In this document: positions 54,211-61,537 of the stretch, in pieces
How positions within the stretch are numbered: the first letter of the stretch is position 1
Layout of the letters: every line of letters starts with the position of its first letter
DNA from: Blastomussa wellsi
Taxonomy: Eukaryota; Cnidaria; Anthozoa; Scleractinia; Plerogyridae
Assembly: GCA_947652115.1 (NCBI GenBank)
Contig: OX393573.1
Span: 4,562,997 to 4,626,996, forward strand
Direction of reading: 5' to 3'
Length of the DNA stretch: 64,000 nucleotides
Translations under genes and position numbers: made by a program
Notes under the pieces: model-generated
The model's input: only the letters and a program-made list of their open reading frames with translations
Databases searched by the model: none
Told to the model about the DNA's origin: nothing

Positions 54211-54438
54211 ATGAAAATTGACGGTGCCCAAGCTGTTGCATCAGGCGTTGGTATTTTTGCAATCACCTTTGTGTGGTTCAAACTTGCCTTCGCCTTTGCT
54301 GATACAATCATGCTTCTCTGGGATGCACCATTCATTGAAGAAGATGAAGATGAAGATGAGGAATTTCCTGTGTTGCCAATTTACCCTGACGAGAAACCGC
54401 CAAGCTATGCAGATTCACTGGCTGATGAAGATGATTAA
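54211..54438 (+). CDS. 75-aa membrane protein with acidic tail and PPxY motif
   Basis: ATG at 54211; the longer upstream frame is a shadow of the previous gene. A hydrophobic segment (about residues 11-37) is followed by an acidic run (EEDEDEDEE, 43-51) and KPPSYADSL near the C-terminus. PPSY (63-66) fits PPxY, the ligand of WW domains in NEDD4-family ubiquitin ligases, and is used as a late domain by budding viruses. Function is unknown. Confidence 0.65.
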   Translation: MKIDGAQAVASGVGIFAITFVWFKLAFAFADTIMLLWDAPFIEEDEDEDEEFPVLPIYPDEKPPSYADSLADEDD

Positions 54439-54478
54439 TTTCTTTTGAACGTTTATTTTTTTTTCTTTTATACCAAAC

Positions 54479-54700
54479 ATGCCTGAAAACAATCTTGTAA
54501 AAAACGCCATGGAGGCCGCGACTCTCGTTGGCCTCTCTGCTGGCATTGGGTGGGCTGTCAAAAAAGCGTTCAGGAGAAGTTTTACAGATGACCCTTCAGA
54601 TTCTATCGAAAACTTCGCAATGTTCACTGGTGTGATGACGGGCAGCATCTGGCTCAAGAAGTACCTGGAAGACCAGAAAATCCTCCCGACCAACGTTTGA
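54479..54700 (+). CDS. 73-aa small hydrophobic protein
   Basis: Starts MPENNLVKNAMEAATLVGLS. A Gly/Ala-rich hydrophobic helix (AATLVGLSAGIGWAVKKA) is followed by a second weaker one (MFTGVMTGSIWLKKYLED). Basic residues sit between them. I recognise no family domain. It lies in the run of small plus-strand genes. Confidence 0.65.
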   Translation: MPENNLVKNAMEAATLVGLSAGIGWAVKKAFRRSFTDDPSDSIENFAMFTGVMTGSIWLKKYLEDQKILPTNV

Positions 54701-54742
54701 ACACCCAAAAATCATTTGAAAAAATGGCGGCAATTTATAATC

Positions 54743-55162
54743 ATGGCAAGTATCGCAATTATGGTTGGCGGTGCTTTGGTGAACGCAGTGGCTTTCATCG
54801 GCGGCAGTTATCTGGCGAAGGCTTTGGATGGTGATGGCCAGGCCTCGCGTGAAGAAATAGAGCGCCACGACCGAGCTATGGAGGAGTATCAAGCTGCGTA
54901 CAACAAATTCGTGCGCGACCGCACCAAACGTCTCGACTGGATTGAAACAAACGAGCGCATGAAAGCTGACGCCAAGCAGGATTTCACAAACACTGACTAC
55001 GCTTTAAAACTTTACAACCAGGCGCATCCTGAAGAGGCTCCTCTAAAAGAGCCCAAATTTTCGGATTTTTATCAACCAAGCCAGCGGCAAAAAAATGGTG
55101 AACTCATGTTCGTCGGGGCCGGGGCTCTCGCTTTGGGCTACGCTGCTTTCCGGTTCTTTTAA
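54743..55162 (+). CDS. 139-aa protein with hydrophobic ends, conserved in cnidarian elements
   Basis: The ATG at 54743 is chosen because the frame upstream opens only with TTG. It starts MASIAIMVGGALVNAVAFIG (signal-anchor-like). A charged helical middle (REEIERHDRAMEEYQAAYNK...RLDWIE) leads to EPKFSDFYQPS and a C-terminal hydrophobic segment (LMFVGAGALALGYAAFRFF). Two membrane segments flanking a soluble helix suggest a hairpin membrane protein. I recall similar MASIA-type proteins in cnidarian Polintons. Function is unknown. Confidence 0.75.
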   Translation: MASIAIMVGGALVNAVAFIGGSYLAKALDGDGQASREEIERHDRAMEEYQAAYNKFVRDRTKRLDWIETNERMKADAKQDFTNTDYALKLYNQAHPEEAPLKEPKFSDFYQPSQRQKNGELMFVGAGALALGYAAFRFF

Positions 55163-55187
55163 ACTTTTTTTACCTCTTTTATATGGA
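55160..55187 (+). promoter_or_regulatory. start-proximal box, copy 1
   Basis: AAACTTTTTTTACCTCTTTTATATGGA immediately precedes and includes the start of the zinc-ribbon-like gene. A copy with two or three differences precedes the integrase (55332-55359). A TTTATATG initiator is suggested. Confidence 0.55.
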
Positions 55188-55326
55188 TTTCTACTGTGTG
55201 TATGAGAAGAAGATCACCCCCAACGTTCGTGGGAGTGAAAGACTCGGAAAAACAAAAAATGGGCAAACCTTTCTGAAAGTCAAATGCGCCTCTTGCGGGA
55301 AAACCAAAACAAGATTCATCTGCTAA
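55183..55326 (+). CDS. 47-aa zinc-ribbon-like protein
   Basis: Starts MDFYCVYEKKITP and ends KVKCASCGKTKTRFIC. The family form known to me has CxxC near each end (Cys-Val-x-Cys ... Cys-x-x-Cys). Here the first knuckle keeps only Cys5, and C35, C38 and the terminal C47 complete a possible four-ligand set. Small basic proteins of this type in Polintons are thought to bind DNA. Its upstream box is nearly identical to that of the integrase gene. Confidence 0.7.
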   Translation: MDFYCVYEKKITPNVRGSERLGKTKNGQTFLKVKCASCGKTKTRFIC

Positions 55327-55331
55327 CATTT

Positions 55332-55359
55332 AAACTTTTTTTCACCTCGTTTATATGGA
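55332..55359 (+). promoter_or_regulatory. start-proximal box, copy 2
   Basis: AAACTTTTTTTCACCTCGTTTATATGGA precedes and includes the integrase ATG. See copy 1. Confidence 0.55.
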
Positions 55360-56353
55360 CACCAAACTCGCGAAGATTTACTACAGCCCTGGCGGTTATT
55401 GGAAAGGCATTGCCGCCATCAAAAAACTGGCCGCGGCTGCAAACGTCCCGGAAGACACCGCAAAAAAGTGGTTGATCCAGCAAGCCCTCTGGCAGATATT
55501 CCTTCCGGCGCCGAAGCATATACCTCGACCGAAATTCGACGTGTCCTTACCCAACAAGGTCCACCAGGCGGACCTTCTTTTTTTGCCTCACGATAAACTG
55601 CCCCGCGGTCGCAAAGTCTGGAAATACGCGCTGAACGTTGTCGACGTGGCCAGCCGTTTCAAAGAGTCCGAACCCTTGACCTCGAAAAATTCTGATGAGG
55701 TTGCCCAGGCTTTTCAGAAAATTTACAAGCGCGGCCCTTTGAAATGGCCTGAAATGTTGCAAGTTGACCCTGGGCGCGAATTCATGGGCGCCGTGACGAA
55801 AGTCATGGAAAATCACAAAACTTTCATCCGGCGCGGGCGCGTCAACATTCACCGCGATCAGGCCATTGTTGAACGTTACAACCGCACCCTTGCCGAACGC
55901 CTGTTCGGTCACCAGTATGCCGTGGAAATGCGGCTGCCTGAGGGCCAGCGGTCCAGGGCATGGGTGAAAAGACTTCCTGAAGTTGTTTCGGCTTTGAACA
56001 ACGAGGTGACCAGCCTCATCGGAAAGAAACCCGCTGTTGCAATCAAAGAGAAATCTGTTTTTTCGAAACCTTCGACTGCTTATCACAGACCTGTTGGGAA
56101 GGATGAAAAAATCCTGCCATATCTTGTTCAGGTTCGTCATCTTTACGAACCTGGTGAGCTTGAAGGGGGGAAAAAAAGAGCCACGGATCCGGTTTGGTCT
56201 TTGAAAGTTTTCACCATTGAAAAGGTTTTACAAAAACCGGATCAGCCCTTTCTGTACTATTTGCATGATGGACCCAAGCGCGGCTTTGTGCGTGAAGAGC
56301 TGCTGGTTATTCCTCCAAACACCGTTCTCCCGCCAGCCAGCGTGGACAGTTGA
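55355..56353 (+). CDS. Polinton integrase (retroviral-type, DD35E)
   Basis: The product has 332 residues. An N-terminal helix-turn-helix-like segment (GIAAIKKLAAAANVPEDTAKKW) precedes the RNase H-like core. Catalytic residues are D73 (HQADLLFLP), D138 (LQVDPGREF) and E173 (QAIVERYNRTL). The 35-residue gap gives the canonical DD35E. The C-terminal part (WSLKVFTIEKVL...RGFVREELLVIPP) resembles the SH3-like integrase tail; no chromodomain is present. It should catalyse insertion of the linear element with a short target duplication, here TGGCA(A). All three catalytic residues are intact. Confidence 0.95.
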   Translation: MDTKLAKIYYSPGGYWKGIAAIKKLAAAANVPEDTAKKWLIQQALWQIFLPAPKHIPRPKFDVSLPNKVHQADLLFLPHDKLPRGRKVWKYALNVVDVASRFKESEPLTSKNSDEVAQAFQKIYKRGPLKWPEMLQVDPGREFMGAVTKVMENHKTFIRRGRVNIHRDQAIVERYNRTLAERLFGHQYAVEMRLPEGQRSRAWVKRLPEVVSALNNEVTSLIGKKPAVAIKEKSVFSKPSTAYHRPVGKDEKILPYLVQVRHLYEPGELEGGKKRATDPVWSLKVFTIEKVLQKPDQPFLYYLHDGPKRGFVREELLVIPPNTVLPPASVDS

Positions 56354-56376
56354 ACAAACAAATGAAATTTTGAAAA

Positions 56377-56601
56377 ATGGGCCGTGGACGCAACGGTGTT
56401 CTCATTCAAGCTTCAACCATTGGGAAAAGAAGGACAAGAAGTGACGTTAACCAAAAATATTCTGATATTTTTGGCAGAAACAACACCGTTAAAAATCCAG
56501 AAGAAATTTTTATTGACCCTGGAGTTTTGAATTATTTGCGCAGTTTGCGCCCGAGCGAGATTGTTAAAACTGTTATTCCAACCACTCCCCGAGCGCTGTG
56601 A
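56377..56601 (+). CDS. 74-aa basic protein
   Basis: The frame MGRGRNGVLIQASTIGKRRT... fills the gap between integrase and PolB. It has an Arg-rich N-terminus, then VNQKYSDIFG and EEIFIDPGVLNYLRSLRP. Its last 29 bp overlap the end of PolB on the opposite strand. A small DNA-binding or condensing protein is possible; no homology is recognised, so it could be spurious. Confidence 0.5.
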   Translation: MGRGRNGVLIQASTIGKRRTRSDVNQKYSDIFGRNNTVKNPEEIFIDPGVLNYLRSLRPSEIVKTVIPTTPRAL

Positions 56602-59600
56602 TCACTTCCGTGTCCAACAGTTCTGCAAAGTCTTCTTCTGTGAGTGAGGTGTCACCCCACACCCCACAACACTCTTTTTTCCCATATGCTTTTGTGTGGA
56701 TCCCGTCTTCCGCAATCCAGCGTTTTGAATCAAACGCGCACAGTGAAATCTTGTTCACGTGCATGCCCCAGATTTCATGCCCTTCGCTCCGCAGAATGTT
56801 CATGCCGTGTCTCATCTGTTTCTTCTCGCCAAAAATCATTTCGCGGTAATGCTCGTGCTTGATTTTTTTCTTGACGACGCACTTTTTCACCCCCTTTGCC
56901 TTTTTTATATTTTTTTCGTCCCCTCGGAGGATGGAATACATTTTTGACCTGAGACAGATGACTTCGTCAATTGGCACCCCCGCGCATTCATCTTTCATTT
57001 TGCCCAGGACCTTTTTGTTGACGTTTGAGTGCAGCGGGTGCTCCTTCGGGTAATCACTCAAGTCATACAATGATTTGTTTCGTGCAACGTCTTTGTACAC
57101 GTCTTCTGTTTCGATCTCGAGCAGAAGGCTGTCCGTGTCTGTGTACAAAAGTTCACATTTTGGTCCGTACTGCTTTTTCAGGTGGTTGTAGAAAAAGTCG
57201 TACATGAGGATCTTGCTGTTGTCCAGGATCGTCATGCCCGTGTACACCGGTTTGTTCAGCAGAATTTTTCCTTTGTGCATGTGTATGCCCGCCATATCAT
57301 TTGTGAATTCTACAAACCTTGAGAACAGGGGGCTGGCAACCAGTTTTCTTATTTTGTTTTCTTCATCACCGCGCACGATTTTGATGTCCGTGCGCTTCCG
57401 CAGGTTCTCCATCGTTTTCCCGAACACCGAGTTGTTCATCAGCTTGTAGAAGTTCTTTTCAAAGTCGCTTTTTGCTTCTTTTCGGAACTCTGTGTTCATC
57501 ATGATGTACGGCTCCATCCAGCGCTCTTGATCGAACTCGAGCACCTTGTGGACTTTTTTCAATTTCATGCCCTGTTTCAGATAAAACTGGAGGTTTCTGT
57601 AATGCACAACGTAGTTGTTTTTGTCTTCAAGCGTCAGCAGCAGCTTCTTGTCTTTGGGTGGTTTCAGATCAAGCTTTTCCATCAAACGATTTTGATAGTC
57701 CGACATGTCCTCTTTTTTTACCGCCTTTTTTTCCGGTGCAAGCGGATAGCTGTTGTGCTCTTCATGCAGTTCCACCGGATATTCAAGGTCAACCTCGAGA
57801 ATCCAACCAATTTTTGCACCCTCTTTTTTCTTTTGGATTTCTTCTTCGGTCGGCATGACGCGTTTCCATTTGAAATTCCTCAATGGCAGGGGCTTGCACA
57901 TGGCCCAACCGTAAAGGTTATTTGCATCGAGATACATTATCCAACTTTTCGGTTTGGTCTCATCAAAACCTTTGCACATTGGGTTGTTTGCTTTGGCGTG
58001 TCTCTTGCTTGCCATTGAAATCCCGCCGCGCATCCCCCTTTCCACAAACAAATGCATGTCGATGTCTGTGAAAAGCTCCAGCTCGACGCCTGTCATTTTC
58101 AAGAGCGCGTCCCAGCTCAATCCTGGTGATGTGAAATAATGCGCCGGATCCAGCCCATACTGCTTTTGGCATAAGCCTCTGAAGTTTTCAAAAACATCTG
58201 CCAGAAGGGCAACATCCGTTTGCACATAGAGATCGTGATAATCTCCAAGATTTTTACACTCAAACGTTTTCCAGACTTTCTGTGCGTGCGCATATTCAGC
58301 ATCTGAAATTCCTTCGTCATTCAGTTTGCTGTAAAACTTGTCTTTTTCCGGCAGTTTTGTCTCGTCGAATTTCTCCCATGAGTCCATGTACTCATAAGGA
58401 TAAATACCTTTTTGGAACAAAAGATCACTTCCCTTTGAGATTCTTTCTGTGTTTTTCAAAGCCTCTTTTGGTATTGCTTTCACAAGTGAATCGAGGCTCC
58501 CCTGCAGAAAATTCAAGCTGTCTATGAAATGCAGGACCCCCTTGGAAAATGTGATGTACTTTTCCATGTTGTTGGCGATGCATTTCACTTCTTTTTCCTG
58601 CTGCGCCATCGCTTGCATCAAGTGGTGTGCATCATAGCCTCTCAGATTGTGAAATACAACTGGAATTGGGAATGTTTTTGGCTTCAACTTCAGTTTGAAA
58701 TTGCACCCATTGTGCGCAGCTCCGCGGAACTTGCCTGTCACGTGGCAGTGGTCTTTTACCGCGTCTCTGAAAACTGGCTGGATCAACGGTTTTTCGCAGA
58801 ATCGACATTTTTCTTGTTTTTCCGCCGCTTCTTTTTGCTCCTCTGTCAACTTTTTCATGCAAATGAAATCAAGCTTCTTTTGCGCAAACCAGAAACATTT
58901 TTTGTGAACCTGCCCCAAATATTCGTCTTTGTTTTTGTTCCATGCTGGCAATGAGTCGAGGAAATTTTCTTTCATCAAACTTTTGTTGCATATATGGCAT
59001 TCTGTTGCGCTTTTGAAATTTTCCCAATCTTTTGGTGACATCTCAACCGGTTTTGGTTCTTCCACACTTTCTCTCAATTTTTCTTCCTCTTGCACGATGT
59101 CGCTCAAAAAGTTTCCCACCGCATTTTTTCCCCTCCAGACTTTTGAATTCATGATTTCGCCGTCGCTTCTCACACACATCCAGGCGTACCCGCACGCTTC
59201 GTGCCATTCAGTTTTTTCCGTGAAACTTTTTTCTTTGCTCTCTGGCCCTCGCTCGCAAATTGGGATTTTTTTCACAAGTGCCTCAAAGTCTGCATAAATC
59301 ACGAATGGCGCCTTCATCTGTTTGTGAAAATTTTGAAATATTGTCTTGTTTTTCCCTTCTTCCGGCGTGTCAATCCTTGTGGGTCTGCCCTCCAAGCCGT
59401 TGCAATATTTTTCATGCTCTGCAAGCAAATCCGCTCTTGTGAAACCTGTCAGGCACATCATGCAGTAGTGCTTTGTGTGGTGGGCTTTGGTCTGATCGCG
59501 AAACAGAGCGCTCACTTTTTTTACAAAACAGTAATGTTGAATTTCTCCTGACTCAACCAGAATCAAATTAATACGTGGCAAGCTTTTCTCTTTCTCACTC

Positions 59601-60448
59601 ACATGGTAGAATATCACGCAGTTTTTTTCCCAGCCAAAGACGTTTATTGCCAGATGTGCGTTTTGTTTTTCAAGCTTTTCAATCTGTGACACCGGTGTTG
59701 GAAAATTGATGCCTGTCCAATTTATTCCGTCGTTGACCGGATATTTGCTTGGCCTTTGTGGGTTCTTCCCGTCTCTTGGTGGGTATAAAGCTGCTCTGAG
59801 CGCCCACTTCAAACATTCGTTGTCTGTGTTTTTCACATTTACAATTGCTTTCTTGGCCGCAAGTTTGGCCGGCAGTGGCAACCATGACCCCCCGCGCAAT
59901 GGCTGAAAGCGCGCGACATTCACGTATGCGACCATTACTTCAACAAAATCCCATCCTGATCCTTCTGCTGACCAGTTCTCGATTTCTCCATTGATCTGGT
60001 CAATAAATTCATCGAATTTCTGGACAAACTTTTCTTCATCTTCCAGATCTTTCTGAAAGAAAATATATGGATCGTCGTTTTTGAAATAAACTTCTTTTTC
60101 ATCCTTTTTCGTACCTCCTTCTCCATCGTCAATTTCTCGTGAAAACTTCACTCTCAATCCGAATCCCACTTTCACGTTTTTCAATGAAACAATTTCATTT
60201 TTCACCACATTTATGAACTTATCTTTATAAAAGTTTGCAAAAGTGTGGGGATCTTTGTTGTTTGGGTCATTTTCTCTGAATCTCATCCACCAGACGCGGA
60301 GCCATTCTCGGTAATTCGTTTGTGAAATCCTGAAATTTCCGTAAGGAAGAAGGTTCTTTTTTTCTGGGTCCAATGTTTCTTGTTGAATTCTGGGGGTTTG
60401 ACCGTAAAACATTTGCAGTACATCGTTTGAATAGTCAGCTGCGGCCAT
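56573..60448 (-). CDS. protein-primed family B DNA polymerase
   Basis: The product has 1291 residues from the ATG at 60448; the open frame upstream begins only at a GTG. A large N-terminal Polinton domain leads to a C2H2-like finger (CMMC...HEKYC, about 329-349). The 3'-5' exonuclease follows: ExoI YADFEA (about 385-390), ExoII HNLRGYD (600-606) and ExoIII YVQTDVALLADVF (about 741-753). A Cys/His endonuclease VII-like module (CRFC ... DHCHVTGKFRGAAHNGC, about 548-582) lies just before ExoII. Polymerase motifs are A DANNLYGWAM (841-850), B KLMNNSVFGK (1002-1011) and C YTDTDS (1102-1107). Catalytic residues are present and no stops interrupt. It replicates the linear element from a terminal protein. 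The first nine residues (MAAADYSND) are encoded in the TIR. Confidence 0.95.
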   Translation of the reverse strand: MAAADYSNDVLQMFYGQTPRIQQETLDPEKKNLLPYGNFRISQTNYREWLRVWWMRFRENDPNNKDPHTFANFYKDKFINVVKNEIVSLKNVKVGFGLRVKFSREIDDGEGGTKKDEKEVYFKNDDPYIFFQKDLEDEEKFVQKFDEFIDQINGEIENWSAEGSGWDFVEVMVAYVNVARFQPLRGGSWLPLPAKLAAKKAIVNVKNTDNECLKWALRAALYPPRDGKNPQRPSKYPVNDGINWTGINFPTPVSQIEKLEKQNAHLAINVFGWEKNCVIFYHVSEKEKSLPRINLILVESGEIQHYCFVKKVSALFRDQTKAHHTKHYCMMCLTGFTRADLLAEHEKYCNGLEGRPTRIDTPEEGKNKTIFQNFHKQMKAPFVIYADFEALVKKIPICERGPESKEKSFTEKTEWHEACGYAWMCVRSDGEIMNSKVWRGKNAVGNFLSDIVQEEEKLRESVEEPKPVEMSPKDWENFKSATECHICNKSLMKENFLDSLPAWNKNKDEYLGQVHKKCFWFAQKKLDFICMKKLTEEQKEAAEKQEKCRFCEKPLIQPVFRDAVKDHCHVTGKFRGAAHNGCNFKLKLKPKTFPIPVVFHNLRGYDAHHLMQAMAQQEKEVKCIANNMEKYITFSKGVLHFIDSLNFLQGSLDSLVKAIPKEALKNTERISKGSDLLFQKGIYPYEYMDSWEKFDETKLPEKDKFYSKLNDEGISDAEYAHAQKVWKTFECKNLGDYHDLYVQTDVALLADVFENFRGLCQKQYGLDPAHYFTSPGLSWDALLKMTGVELELFTDIDMHLFVERGMRGGISMASKRHAKANNPMCKGFDETKPKSWIMYLDANNLYGWAMCKPLPLRNFKWKRVMPTEEEIQKKKEGAKIGWILEVDLEYPVELHEEHNSYPLAPEKKAVKKEDMSDYQNRLMEKLDLKPPKDKKLLLTLEDKNNYVVHYRNLQFYLKQGMKLKKVHKVLEFDQERWMEPYIMMNTEFRKEAKSDFEKNFYKLMNNSVFGKTMENLRKRTDIKIVRGDEENKIRKLVASPLFSRFVEFTNDMAGIHMHKGKILLNKPVYTGMTILDNSKILMYDFFYNHLKKQYGPKCELLYTDTDSLLLEIETEDVYKDVARNKSLYDLSDYPKEHPLHSNVNKKVLGKMKDECAGVPIDEVICLRSKMYSILRGDEKNIKKAKGVKKCVVKKKIKHEHYREMIFGEKKQMRHGMNILRSEGHEIWGMHVNKISLCAFDSKRWIAEDGIHTKAYGKKECCGVWGDTSLTEEDFAELLDTEVITALGEWLE

Positions 60449-60719
60449 GTTCGCGTATATGGATGCGCGCACACTTCTTCAAATGGAAAATAATTCTGGC
60501 ACACTTTGTGCAAAATATGCAAGAGTGGTTCTGGCACACTTTTGTGAACGCATGTGCAAAATTGGTGTTTTTTCCCACACACATAGAAAGGAGTGGTTTT
60601 GGGCACACCGGGGTTAAAATTTGTTGTCGATGCAAACACGGCGACAAATTTGGAGCCGTGTTTGCATCGTCAACAAATTTTAACCCCGGTGTGCCAGAAA
60701 GCCTAGTTTACATGTGTGT
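60423..60719 (-). repeat. right terminal inverted repeat
   Basis: Inverse of 44820-45116, apparently identical over 297 bp. It contains the PolB start codon at 60448 and the mirrored palindrome at 60602-60695. The TGGCA target duplicate follows at 60720-60724. Confidence 0.95.
60602..60695. repeat. 41-bp-arm palindrome inside right TIR
   Basis: Mirror of 44844-44937, with the same single mismatch and the same 12-base loop. Confidence 0.9.
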
Positions 60720-61537
60720 TGGCAATTTTATACATTGCCAAAGTTGACTTTAGTCATTGTGCCCCTTTAAACAACACTTTAAAATGCTAAAACTTGACTT
60801 CTCTCAAAGGAAAACCAGAAATAATGGTTTATCTTTGTTACCCAAGACTACATTACCGCATTGAAACTATTTACTGATGTCTGTTGTTATGGATGACGAG
60901 GATGGAAGTGGATTGAAAACTGATTTTTTTTCAAATTCCCAAGTCATCCCCTGAAAAATAGGAAATCAACTATTATGTTTTGCTGTCCATGCTAAGTTTC
61001 CATTTGATATCTTCTTCGTAATTCTGCAGGAGCATTGTTTGTACAATGCCCCTTAAAGGTTTAATCCTAATTATCTGGAAAAGAGGTCAACTACATGGAC
61101 CATATATTAGACAACTACGCTCACTAGCGTGACGCGTGACATACGCATGCATACATGCATACATAATTTATTAAAGATGCAAAGAGATAAAAGGAGCATA
61201 AGTTACAAAGACACATAAATTAGTCCATGCAATATGGTGCATAAATTTGGGTGAATTGTGCAATTTTGGTAGATAGCTGAAGCACTAAATTTGACAAGGT
61301 GATTGGATTCGATGAGCTCATATCAATTTCAGATTTGGGTCAAGGAGGAATGGGTATTATTTGATCATTGTAACGAAACTACCGCGTCTTTTGGGTTGGA
61401 AGCATCAAATTTGCCCTTGTTCTAATCCGTGTATAACCATTCTACAGTGTGACTGGGGTACTGTTTAGCTGACGGACTTTTTCCGACTATATTTATTATA
61501 ATTATGTACCAACTCTTTAATTTGTTTAATTTTTCAG

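Larger units (their letters stand above)
44820..60719. mobile_element. intact Polinton/Maverick element, 15.9 kb
   Basis: The element is bounded by 297-bp TIRs beginning ACACACATGTAAAC. The exact direct repeat TGGCA abuts both ends (44815-44819, 60720-60724), extendable to TGGCAA if one terminal base is assigned to the target. Polintons normally make 6-bp duplications. It encodes protein-primed PolB, integrase, packaging ATPase, major capsid and penton-like proteins, which defines the class. All genes appear open and the TIRs look identical, so the insertion is probably young. It interrupts the TTC38 intron between 44295 and 61538. Gene order left to right: two zinc/F-box-like (+), membrane protein (-), two pentons (-), 441-aa (+), 101-aa (+), 415-aa (-), capsid, ATPase, six small genes, zinc-ribbon-like protein, integrase and a basic 74-aa protein (+), PolB (-). 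Confidence 0.95.
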
